Assembly: GCF_029846635.1 (NCBI RefSeq)
Contig: NZ_JARVTG010000001.1
Coordinates: forward strand, 1-64,000
Direction: 5' to 3'
Length of the DNA stretch: 64,000 nt
Source of the DNA: Pokkaliibacter sp. MBI-7
GTDB taxonomy: Bacteria; Pseudomonadota; Gammaproteobacteria; Pseudomonadales; Balneatricaceae
In this document: positions 22,831 to 31,390 of the stretch, one piece after another
Numbering within the stretch: position 1 is the first letter of the stretch
Layout of the letters: every line of letters starts with the position of its first letter
Made by a program: the position numbers and the translations under genes
The notes under the pieces: model-generated
What the model saw: only the letters and a program-made list of their open reading frames with translations
Told to the model about the DNA's origin: nothing
Database searches by the model: none

Positions 22831-23769
22831 ATGACCCCATCCGAAAAAGTGACGGCGACAGTCCAGTCGGCGAGTACCCGTGAGTTCATCTCCCTCTTCA
22901 ACCAGACTGCGCGCTACCATCACCGCTATAAAGTGTTTTCTGACTTCGTAACGGTGTCAGGTATCGCACTACACAACGCTGCGGCGTTTGATCAGGCGCT
23001 GGAGCAGCAATACCTCGACATCGTAAAGCAGTATGAGAAAGACGATGTGATGCGCTTCACCCAACTGTTCGCTGTACTCACCATGGAACTGGAGAGCCAT
23101 CCCCGTGACGTGCTGGGAGAACTCTACATGAGCCTGGACATCTCATCAGGTCACCTGGGACAGTTTTTCACCCCGTTTTCGATGTCGAGAATGCTTGCCC
23201 GGCTTAACATCGGTAATAATGATGCGTTCGCCAATAATCTGTATGGCTTTGTCACTGTCAGTGATCCTGCCTGCGGTGCAGGGGGCATGATCATCGCTGT
23301 CGCAGAAGAACTGCGGAACGGAGGGCATGCACCCCAGCAACAGATGTGGGCACAGGGAATCGACATTGACCCGATTGCTGCATGGATGTGCTACATCCAG
23401 CTGACCCTCCTGCATATTCCAGCAGAGGTTATCATCGGCAACACGTTGTCGATGGCATTCAGTCGGCGTATGTACACCCTCGCCCACTACCTCGGCGATT
23501 GGAGCGCCAAACTACGGCGTAGAACTCAGGCAGAGGCCATGCGGAAACTGCTACAAGACGGGGCAGATCAGGATCAGAAGGTGGGTCACGTCATCACTGA
23601 ACCAGCCACATCGCCAGTCGGTGAGGTCAATGCAGCCGATGAGGTCAGTACGGAAACGGAAGCAGTACGCTATACAGACCGTATCGCACCTCTGACCCAG
23701 CTTTCTCTGATTGAAAGTCCACGGGCAACCTATACCGTCACTACCAAGCCAACACCTGTCGCAGCATAA
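22831..23769 (+). CDS. HsdM-like N6-adenine DNA methyltransferase family protein, lacking motif IV
   Basis: A 312-residue protein. An N-terminal helical part leads to LGQFFTPFSMSRMLARL, the SAM-binding motif VSDPACGAGGMIIAVAEEL and QGIDIDPIAAWMCYIQLTLL, as in type I HsdM. The catalytic NPPY/NPPF motif expected about 80 residues later is not present; a 130-residue Thr/Ala-rich tail follows instead. It may bind SAM or a host HsdS without methylating, or be a decoy. Such orphan proteins are frequent beside klcA and radC on conjugative elements. Confidence 0.8.
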   Translation: MTPSEKVTATVQSASTREFISLFNQTARYHHRYKVFSDFVTVSGIALHNAAAFDQALEQQYLDIVKQYEKDDVMRFTQLFAVLTMELESHPRDVLGELYMSLDISSGHLGQFFTPFSMSRMLARLNIGNNDAFANNLYGFVTVSDPACGAGGMIIAVAEELRNGGHAPQQQMWAQGIDIDPIAAWMCYIQLTLLHIPAEVIIGNTLSMAFSRRMYTLAHYLGDWSAKLRRRTQAEAMRKLLQDGADQDQKVGHVITEPATSPVGEVNAADEVSTETEAVRYTDRIAPLTQLSLIESPRATYTVTTKPTPVAA

Positions 23770-23781
23770 GGACATGCACTC

Positions 23782-24117
23782 ATGAACACTGACGCAGAGA
23801 ACTCTCTGAGCCAATTGATTGAGCAACTGGCTACCCAGGCAGTACAGAACATGGGAGACATCTTCTATGACCCTCATCCTGCCTATGGCGAAGGCACGGA
23901 TCCAGCGGGCACTGCAAAGGCATCTATCCTGGATGCATTGCAGAAACTAGCCACTCATCTCAACCCGGATAAACCCGGTTGGGTCGTGGTTCGCTTCTCT
24001 CCCGATGAGATCCAGGGAGTAGATGCAGATCGTCTGCAGCAACGGCTAGTCGCCGATGGCTACGAGCACATACAGGATCTGCAACACGTGTGGAGCACGG
24101 ATACACTGACAGACTAA
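23782..24117 (+). CDS. Hypothetical protein
   Basis: A 111-residue acidic protein, 12 bases downstream of the HsdM-like gene and probably cotranscribed with it. It is predicted mostly helical, with a small alpha/beta C-terminus (KPGWVVVRFSPDEIQGVDADRLQQRLVADGYEHI). No family recognised. A hairpin terminator follows. Confidence 0.6.
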   Translation: MNTDAENSLSQLIEQLATQAVQNMGDIFYDPHPAYGEGTDPAGTAKASILDALQKLATHLNPDKPGWVVVRFSPDEIQGVDADRLQQRLVADGYEHIQDLQHVWSTDTLTD

Positions 24118-24149
24118 ACCAACCTGCCCGTTTAACTTCACCCTAATGC

Positions 24150-24174
24150 AGTAAGGCCCCAGTGGGGCCTTACT
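24150..24174. terminator. Hairpin between convergent genes
   Basis: AGTAAGGCCCC (24150-24160) and GGGGCCTTACT (24164-24174) form an 11-bp perfect stem with an AGT loop, between the convergent 24117 and 24203 gene ends. The U tract is weak. Confidence 0.6.
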
Positions 24175-24202
24175 CATCTAAGACAAACACAAACCAGCAG
24201 AA

Positions 24203-24598
24203 TCAGTCAAAGGAGCACGGTAACTGACAGGACTTCTCAGAAATCACCTTACCCTCCTGATCAATCTGGATATGGGTACGGAAAGCAGTGCCTGGAGGGT
24301 AGTAGCGTTGGCCACTCCAGTTATTATTTTCAGTGGAAGTAGGATAGCGATTCACAAACAGCACAATCTCGTTTTCTGAAGCATCTCCAGGATAGATACG
24401 AGCGGTTTGGCTTTCTCCAGGCTGAATATTCGCAAGTGTTACTTTATCAACCCCTGACAGAATTTCTGCCGTGGACAACGGTGCTGTTCCATCTGGAGCA
24501 ATAAACTCGATCTCTACAAAGCATACTGGCCCTGATGGCAAGTAGTACCACCAGAGTGCGATCAGCAGAGTAGCTAGCACGCCTAACCAATGTTTCAT
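24203..24598 (-). CDS. Putative immunity protein for the type 44 toxin
   Basis: A 131-residue protein: a single N-terminal membrane anchor (LGVLATLLIALWWYYL), then an extracytoplasmic beta-rich domain with three Cys (VCFVEIEF, KSCQLPC). Its start overlaps the toxin gene by 4 bases (ATGA). Position and size fit an immunity protein; a periplasmic location would mean the toxin is intercepted outside the cytoplasm. The immunity role is inferred from context only. Confidence 0.55.
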   Translation of the reverse strand: MKHWLGVLATLLIALWWYYLPSGPVCFVEIEFIAPDGTAPLSTAEILSGVDKVTLANIQPGESQTARIYPGDASENEIVLFVNRYPTSTENNNWSGQRYYPPGTAFRTHIQIDQEGKVISEKSCQLPCSFD

Positions 24599-25293
24599 GT
24601 CCGGTACTTCACTGAGCTATTGATGAGGCTGGTGACTATCGTAGCAGCCGATGGGCCGCCCGGGCTCTTTCGATAAAGATCGATACCTAACTGAATTGAG
24701 GTGCGGTCTCTGGGATCATCGAAGTCTCTTAACCTCCCTGTATCAGGGCCTTTCCGACCTGGCATGTTCAGCCTAAATAAGTCACTTCCAATCTGCTCCA
24801 GGCCTGCTCCATCCAACAACTGGGATTTGGTAAAACCGGATGCCGTACCGATAAAGCCATAGTGAATGTTAGACCAGATATCGTAGTAGTAGCGGCGGTT
24901 ATGCCATGCATGATACTGCTGTGACTGCGGATCACGCGGATGAAAGCACCGACTAATCACCGGCTTATGATCCCAGCTACTATCCTGAGCCACCTTCATG
25001 GTCCAGATCATCATGGCGGCCTCTCGGGCCGTCAGCCCTTTGGCCTTGTCTTTACCCCGGTCCAGTAACTCCCCTAAACCCCAGTTTTTCATTTCACGGG
25101 CATGATTGAGAAAGTAGTCAGCGGAATGGTTCAGGTGTTTCATTGCCCGCACGTCAGGAGAACGCAAGTTAGTGCTGATCTCTCTGGCCATGTATTCGGC
25201 GATGGGGGTGAGTTCGTCAAGGTAGGGCTGACCGGCGGGATTGCTGGTCACTGCTGAGCCTGTGGGTGTGGGGCAAACGCTGGGATTGCTCAT
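24595..25293 (-). CDS. Polymorphic toxin type 44 domain protein
   Basis: A 232-residue protein. The C-terminal 130 residues carry the Bacterial toxin 44 pattern: WDHKPVISRCF, YYYDIWSNIHYGFIGTASGFTKSQLLDGAGLEQIGSD, then FDDPRDRTSIQLGIDLYRK. The conserved His and Asp residues suggest a metal-dependent hydrolase. The N-terminus is short (about 60 residues) with no PAAR, Rhs or other delivery domain, so it is either an orphan effector tip or is delivered by an unknown route. ATG 25293 has AAGGAA upstream. A predicted membrane-anchored immunity gene follows. Confidence 0.8.
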   Translation of the reverse strand: MSNPSVCPTPTGSAVTSNPAGQPYLDELTPIAEYMAREISTNLRSPDVRAMKHLNHSADYFLNHAREMKNWGLGELLDRGKDKAKGLTAREAAMMIWTMKVAQDSSWDHKPVISRCFHPRDPQSQQYHAWHNRRYYYDIWSNIHYGFIGTASGFTKSQLLDGAGLEQIGSDLFRLNMPGRKGPDTGRLRDFDDPRDRTSIQLGIDLYRKSPGGPSAATIVTSLINSSVKYRT

Positions 25294-27032
25294 AGCACGT
25301 TCCTTGCTGAGGTGAAGCGGTACCAACATTCCTCACCAGTACCTGAAAGCGCAAAATCCTACCACGGACAACAGGCTACGCCACCTGCCCTATCAGCCAG
25401 TCTCTGCTGTTCCCAAACCTAGCCTGCTTGACCCATCACCACGATAGAATCATTCCAGTCAGCAAGGCTCCAGAGGGGCCTTGCTCTTTTTGGCTAACAC
25501 CACTACCGCATACATTTCATCGTAAGGCAGTATAAAAGATGATGTGATGTACATTGATCTAAACTTATGCCCCTAGGACTTGTCTAAAATCATCAACATC
25601 TACTTTGACAACGCTAAAACTACTAGCAACGCTACTGTCAAGATTTATCAACACATCACAAATTACCGCGAATAGACCACACTTGTCTGCACACTCCTCA
25701 ATTTTAGACTTCGTTAGATAACTAGATGAGGAGTGTGCCCCCACATTTGAAAGTCTTACAGCATTCTTGAAATCTGCTAGAATCAAAAGATTATTCATGG
25801 TACTGAAGCTAATACCTGTAGCATCAGCAATTGTTTTCACAAGGGGCTGATTTTTCTTAAGTAAAATCAGAACATGGAAAACATCCATCAACAACGAACT
25901 ATTACCAAACTCCTTTTTAGCCTCTTTATCTGAGGAGCCAAAAGCAATCTTAGCGAACCATTGCTTTTTTGATTTTAATAACTTATTAGCAGAGCACTCA
26001 AAAATAGTCCTAATAGAACACGCAACCAGTGGTAAATAATCACCTCGACTCCTTGTCAAATAGGCTTTATCAATCGCATAAATTAAATTAGAGACAACAC
26101 CTTCCTTAATCTTATACTCGGAATTAGATTCTATTGTAAATATAGACTTATTTTTTGGTTCACCTGCAACATTTGAATTTTTTCTTTCAAACCTCAAAAC
26201 AACTTCAGACAACACCAGGTCTGTATGCTCATCTCTATATCTGAAAGAGACTACTTTTTCACATACGTCCTCAATAGATGGCAAAATTCTATTATTCACT
26301 AAGGTGCTATCTACAGCAATTTCCACATTGTTTTTACCAACCTCCTCTCCACGACTATTTCTTACTTGATAAATATAATCCTCCAAATCAATTTGTTCAG
26401 AAGGAATGAAATAAGATGAAGGCAACTGCCGATTAATGAGTATAGCTGCGACCTTTATTTTATTCTCTTCAGCTTCTGGAACTTCGATTGCTTTACCAGT
26501 TGGGAGCTGGCCTCCATGTTTACTTTTAAGTTCTCTTTTTAACTCAGAGCCTTTAGTCTGGATTTCTTCATTCAGTGTTCTTAAATCCTTAACTATTTTT
26601 TTCGTCAGTGTATTTTCAACAAAATTAGTCCTGTCCGAATTAAACTCCAGCTCATTACTCTGACTTGTCAGATTAATCCTGCCAATCATCTGGGGCAAGG
26701 CCAATGTAGACTTGGACTTTCTAAGAAGTTCTGGGTCAAAGATAATGTTGTTATTGAATAAGTTTCTATTTATATAAACCAATGGATAGAGTGCACTATC
26801 ATGAATTCTTCTATTCAATGGTGATACTTGTTTTGAGTTCCTTCCACTTTCAAAATGAAAAATAACCAGCTCTATATTTATCGCATAATCGGTTCTAATT
26901 TCAGACTCTAGAAGTCCTGGATAAGATCTCAACAATTCCTTGTTGTGATAGAATAGTATTTCATTTTCTTCAGAGTCGTACTTAACATAAAACAGTTGAT
27001 CTTCCTCACTCTCTTTTAAATATGACACCAGC

Positions 27033-28068
27033 GGCTTTGTTGCACAAATCGGAACAGGCTCCCGTGTTGTAGAATGAAGGCATGAACAAGCCTACCTCCC
27101 CGAAGTACAAAACAACGAACTGGAAGTCCTACAACGCCGCGCTCAAAGCGCGTGGGGCATTGATGATCTGGCTGGACAGAAACATGACCTGGCACGGAAC
27201 ACCGCGCGGCCAGCGAGGGCGTACGCAGCGCTTCAGCGAGGCGGCCATTCAGTTCTGCCTGACGATCAAAAACCTGTTCGGCCTGGCCCTGCGTCAGGCG
27301 GTGGGCATGGTGCAAAGTCTACTCCGCCTGGCGGGACTGAACTGGCCTGCGCCGGACTACAGCACGGTATGCCGACGTCAGAAGTCGCTACAGGTGGTGA
27401 TTCCTTACCGCCCCAGTACGTCGGGGCTGCATCTCCTGATTGATAGCACAGGGATCAAAATGCTGGGTGAAGGCGAGTGGAAAACGAAAAAACACGGTGC
27501 AGACTACCGCCGCCAGTGGCGTAAAGTGCATATAGGTATTGATGCGCAGACGCTGGAAATTCGGGCCATTGAGGTCACCGACAACACCGTGGGTGACGCC
27601 CCGATGCTGCCAAAGTTACTGAGTCAGATTCCGGCGGAGGAAAAGATCGCCTCCGTCAGCGGTGATGGTGCCTACGACACCCGAGACTGTCATGAGGCGA
27701 TCGCTCAGCGAGAGGCGGAAGCGGTGATTCCCACGCGCAGGAATGGGAGGCCGTGGAAGGAGAGCCGAGCGGGAGCGAAGGCCCGTAACGCGATTTTGCG
27801 GGTGACGCGTTATCTGGGGCAAGGGCTCTGGAAAAGGTGGAGCGGTTACCATCGGCGTAGTCTGGTAGAAACCAAGATGCGGTGTTTCAAGCGACTGGGT
27901 GAGCGGATCATGGCGAAGGATTTCGACCGTCAGGTGGCCGAACTACAGGTGCGAGCCGCCATTCTGAACCGCTTCACGTCGCTTGGAACACCGGTGACGG
28001 TACGTATGGCATAAATTCGTCTGGGGAAAGGGGCTTTGTATGCTGAAGCCTATTTATGCAACAAAGCC
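27033..28068 (+). mobile_element. IS5-family (IS903-group) insertion sequence, copy 3, divergent
   Basis: 1036 bp with the same GGCTTTGTTGCAYAAAT ends as copies 1 and 2. Flanked by the 8-bp direct repeat ACACCAGC (27025-27032 and 28069-28076). Its transposase is clearly diverged from copies 1 and 2, so this was an independent arrival. Confidence 0.93.
27082..28014 (+). CDS. IS5-family transposase
   Basis: A 310-residue intact DDE transposase with Asp in LLIDSTGIKML, Asp in SGDGAYDT and Glu in YHRRSLVETKM. It is the same length as the copy 2 protein but with many substitutions (for example NLFGLALRQ for CLYNLALRQ). It lies opposite in orientation to the ATPase gene it disrupts. Confidence 0.94.
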   Translation: MNKPTSPKYKTTNWKSYNAALKARGALMIWLDRNMTWHGTPRGQRGRTQRFSEAAIQFCLTIKNLFGLALRQAVGMVQSLLRLAGLNWPAPDYSTVCRRQKSLQVVIPYRPSTSGLHLLIDSTGIKMLGEGEWKTKKHGADYRRQWRKVHIGIDAQTLEIRAIEVTDNTVGDAPMLPKLLSQIPAEEKIASVSGDGAYDTRDCHEAIAQREAEAVIPTRRNGRPWKESRAGAKARNAILRVTRYLGQGLWKRWSGYHRRSLVETKMRCFKRLGERIMAKDFDRQVAELQVRAAILNRFTSLGTPVTVRMA

Positions 28069-28760
28069 ACACCAGCCTTCCAGTTGAATATTTATTTTTT
28101 TGATTTTCAATATCAACTTTAATTTCAAACGATTCATCCTGGATAGTAGCAACCAGTTTTTCGATCATCCTATCATCTTTTAAATCCTCTAATAACTCTT
28201 CAATTATCCTATCACTCGAGTGAATTATTATTTCTGTTCCTTTTCTCTCACAAGAGTCAGTTATCACATTAATTTTTGTATCGCTTAAGTCCTCTTTATC
28301 TACTAAGGTAGACTTTTTTAATGAGAACCTACTACGAATATTATTTTTACAGGTAACCCATTCAACTCTATCTCCAAATTTAAATGCCGCTAAAAATCCC
28401 AGACCTTTAGACCCTTGGGTAACTCTTTCTATCCCATCTTGGCTAATCAAAGAACCATAAATCTTCGAACTTCTAGATATATGAAATAATTTTGCAATAT
28501 CATCCTCCCCCATCCCATTTCCATGATCAGAAACAATTACAGTCTGCCTTAATGGATCAATTTTTATTGTGACATCCGGAGAGAAAGAGTCATAAGCATT
28601 TTTAATTAGTTCATTAAGTGCAAACAGCGTGGAAGGAATTTTCTGTGAGAGTTCCTCGATAATTTTCCCCCCAAATTTTAAATATACCTCTGACATACCC
28701 CATCCCTTTTATATAAAAAATCAAAATATAGATTTAAAAAACATTGAGAGTGTACAAGGA

Positions 28761-30089
28761 CTATCTTTTTGTCATTATCAAGACCTTTTCCTCATTCATA
28801 GTCTGAGAGCTACTATTTCTACTTGCCATCCGTTTAAAGGGAATAGTTCTATCAATTTCCGTTATAAAACTGCACCGCCTATTTTCCAGCAACTCTCTCA
28901 AAATTTCATTTAGCGGTATTTTATTACCAGATATATGTCGATTACCTAAGGTCCAGACAAGGAATCCTCCTGACTTCATTCTTAAAAGAATGTTATCTAG
29001 GGAATCATCTAAATCTCTAATGAATGATGATAAACGTCCAACGCCGCTACTATTACTCTTCAGTAGAATATCCATGCTGGATGAAAAGTTCTTTGATAAT
29101 CCTCGAAGCCGATCAATATTTAACAGTGCACCTCTCTTTGAGCCTCCAAGACTAGCCGCATCTATTGATGATGAATTTAGAAGGAGGTTATCTGGCACAC
29201 TATTTCGCAAGTCCTTTGTATCAATCCACATTAATGGAAGATATGAAAACTGCCCGTATGGAACTGTAGTCTGGTTATCGCCATATGGAGGAGATGTTAT
29301 TAGCAGGTCATGTCTTTCATAGTCGTGCTTATTAGGCTTCTTACGAATATCAGATATTTGCAAATCTACTGTGCTAGTTATGCGGGAACGAGGAAGAAGA
29401 CCTCTTTCTTTCAATAACTCTCTTTGTTCTTTTTTCAAATTAAAATTTGATTCAATCTTTCTTACAAACAAATCACGACAACAACTTGTATCATTTAAAT
29501 AACCAGGTGGTTTTATATGAAGCTTATAAGTTGAGGTTCTTGAATTACAACTATCTCTGACCGTGTCACTGAAAGCTACCCAAAAGAACCTCCTAGCCCA
29601 CTTACTAGGCTCAGCAGTTATTGCTCTTCTGATCTTGCTTAACTCAATTTTTACTCTAGGGGTAAACCATTTATCAATTTTCGGAAAATCAACCTCAACA
29701 GCCTCTGACTTATCTAAAATCAACCGGCGGTTTAATAAATTTATTTTTTCCTCAAGTGAAGATAGATAGAAGGAGTCTGACTTAGTTTCGCAGGCTAATA
29801 TTGCCAAAGGATTAATATCCACACCCTGAAAATCAAGACCTCTAATAATTGACTCTCCCATTGTAGTCCCAGAGCCTACGAATGGATCAAATACAGAGTT
29901 AATACCCTCTCGAACGCTCAGAAACAAATCAATTAGCTCCCCTTGCATTTCAGGAACCATCATTGCTGGATACTTTATGAAACCATGGCAATGGGTCCTC
30001 TTTGACCTACCAGAGAATGACCAATACTCTTTGTCTACATCATATAGAGAGTGAATCTTTTTTATAATCTTCTCATCTACCGACAACAT
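28761..30089 (-). CDS. DNA methyltransferase (N6-adenine/N4-cytosine type)
   Basis: A 442-residue protein. The SAM-binding motif FDPFVGSGTTMGESIIRGLDFQGVDINPLA (about residues 65-95) comes first and the catalytic TSPPYGDNQTTVPYGQFSYLPLMW (about 265) second. The SPPY form fits an amino-methyltransferase. Roughly 170 residues between the motifs could hold target recognition. ATG 30089 has GGAAGG upstream. The gene is AT-rich and is followed after 64 bp by the GHKL ATPase gene, forming a two-gene leftward operon. No separate endonuclease is visible. Confidence 0.88.
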   Translation of the reverse strand: MLSVDEKIIKKIHSLYDVDKEYWSFSGRSKRTHCHGFIKYPAMMVPEMQGELIDLFLSVREGINSVFDPFVGSGTTMGESIIRGLDFQGVDINPLAILACETKSDSFYLSSLEEKINLLNRRLILDKSEAVEVDFPKIDKWFTPRVKIELSKIRRAITAEPSKWARRFFWVAFSDTVRDSCNSRTSTYKLHIKPPGYLNDTSCCRDLFVRKIESNFNLKKEQRELLKERGLLPRSRITSTVDLQISDIRKKPNKHDYERHDLLITSPPYGDNQTTVPYGQFSYLPLMWIDTKDLRNSVPDNLLLNSSSIDAASLGGSKRGALLNIDRLRGLSKNFSSSMDILLKSNSSGVGRLSSFIRDLDDSLDNILLRMKSGGFLVWTLGNRHISGNKIPLNEILRELLENRRCSFITEIDRTIPFKRMASRNSSSQTMNEEKVLIMTKR

Positions 30090-30345
30090 CTAACCTTCCC
30101 TACCTCAACCTAAACTGCTCTGTCAATGTTATCAGTTGCTCTGCAAGTCTACCAGGATAAGTAGCCTATCTAGGGCTCACTGCGTGGCGGAAGGGCAAGA
30201 AGAGCCCATTCTGTGCTTAGGTCAGCTTTCCTAGAAAATGCAGCTCTACAATTGGGCATGTTTGCCGTTAAAGGTATGAAGCGTCACAACTTTTAACTCG
30301 AAAAGTCAAACCTATAGCGCTACAGCGATCTCCTCCTGACCTACT

Positions 30346-30504
30346 CTAATAGCGCCGGTTTCGCATCCTATTATTAATCTGCGCTATGCGACTAATATTC
30401 ACGAGAAAGGCCGCATTAGGTATGCCCCAATCTTCAGCACAAAAGCTCTGTATTGGAGTGTGACTTGGCCGCTGATACCTTGCAACATGTTCAAAGTACC
30501 CCAT
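30346..30504 (-). CDS. Possible small protein overlapping the HEPN gene end
   Basis: A 52-residue frame (MGYFEHVARYQRPSHTPIQSF...NNRMRNRRY) overlapping the last 14 bases of the HEPN gene in another frame. It could be a coupled small gene or a frame-shifted extension. The remainder of 30090-30490 shows nothing recognisable. Confidence 0.25.
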   Translation of the reverse strand: MGYFEHVARYQRPSHTPIQSFCAEDWGIPNAAFLVNISRIAQINNRMRNRRY

Positions 30505-31054
30505 TCCTTCCCATGAGCACTTGTTCCAGACAGGAGTCAGTCGTTTCAACCAGCATTTTCACAAACCGAATAGCCCTCTCCAGATCCTCACGTCGTACCA
30601 GGTGGGCAGCTGTTGCCCCTGGAACATTTACTTTGGAACGATGTACAGCTTGCCCTCGTTTATTGATCCAGTTGTCCAATGCTTTTCTGTTGGTAGCCGC
30701 ATCGGCATTCAGACCAACCCAACTGTCGGTGACATCAACCCCCAGATAGTCCACAAACAGTTGCCTCGTCTTGCTTGCATCCGGGTTGTGAAAACGTTTC
30801 AGCTCTCCCTCAAGCCTCTTCCGAATAAACTCGCCACAATGGCTACCAGCAATCAGCCGTAGCTGAGAATTGATCGCCTCACCAATGCGGTCCTCGACAT
30901 AGGTTTCCCACGCCGTCAACGCCATCACCAACCCTGCCCGTTTTAGCACTTCGGCATTGGCCGGGGGCGGGTTGCTATTCAACGCATCAAAATGTTCCAA
31001 CAACTCCTCAGCGTCGCGTATCGAATACCGAAAGGCCTCTTTTGCATTAGACAT
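30491..31054 (-). CDS. HEPN-domain protein (RiboL-PSP type)
   Basis: A 187-residue all-helical protein. The HEPN catalytic signature R-x4-H is present at Arg133-His138 (NKRGQAVH). Other family landmarks are AGLVMALTAWETYVEDRIGEA near the N-terminus and a C-terminal helix ERAIRFVKMLVETTDSCLEQ. HEPN proteins are RNases common in anti-phage and toxin systems. ATG 31054 has AGGA 7-8 bases upstream (ATG 31057 and GTG 31060 are alternatives). It lies upstream of, and on the same strand as, the methyltransferase-ATPase pair, but 400 bp away. Confidence 0.8.
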   Translation of the reverse strand: MSNAKEAFRYSIRDAEELLEHFDALNSNPPPANAEVLKRAGLVMALTAWETYVEDRIGEAINSQLRLIAGSHCGEFIRKRLEGELKRFHNPDASKTRQLFVDYLGVDVTDSWVGLNADAATNRKALDNWINKRGQAVHRSKVNVPGATAAHLVRREDLERAIRFVKMLVETTDSCLEQVLMGRNGVL

Positions 31055-31194
31055 CATCACGTCCTATGAGTAAGTGGGCGCAGATCCAGCAACCTGCTTT
31101 ACGAATAACGTCATAAGATAGCAATGCCATCCCAGACATTCACTGCGCTATATCAGCCAGCTTCATCACTCTGGCCACCTCTGAGGTTTAACTC

Positions 31195-31390
31195 TTGTTC
31201 CCAAACGGAAAAATGGCGAAAAAGGACTGGAAGGGAAAACAAGGGAATGGATTGACGGGAATGGCCGGAAGGGAATGGCATCAAGGGAAGGGGGTCAAAG
31301 GTAACGGGCTTACCCGGAAAAGGCCCTTTTCAACTGGATGGAAAAGGCCAAACGGCCAAACGGCCAAAAGGCGCAAGAGGTGCACGTCTG
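31195..31390 (+). other. Repeat-rich region before the relaxase, candidate origin of transfer
   Basis: Purine-rich non-coding stretch with recurring GGGAATGG and AAGGGAA words, ending in the phased direct repeats GGCCAAACGGCCAAACGG near 31346-31365. Transfer origins of MobH elements commonly lie next to the relaxase gene. No nic-site consensus is recognisable by eye. 31061-31194 holds nothing noted. Confidence 0.3.

Larger units (their letters stand above)
25565..28696 (-). pseudogene. GHKL/MORC-like ATPase of a methyltransferase-linked system, interrupted by an IS5 copy
   Basis: Read leftwards. The N-terminal part (28696 to 28077) has the GHKL ATPase motifs: N box LFALNELIKNAYDSF, G1 VSDHGNGMGEDDI, G2 GSKGLGFLAAFKFGD. 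The IS at 27033-28068 then intervenes, and the protein resumes SYLKESEEDQLF... to 25565. Removing the IS and one 8-bp target copy restores the frame exactly (…STGRLV-SYLKESE…) to a 695-residue protein. The C-terminal 490 residues are of unknown fold. The gene is AT-rich and follows the methyltransferase gene by 64 bp. GHKL ATPases paired with methylases are known in predicted restriction-modification systems. Confidence 0.82.
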
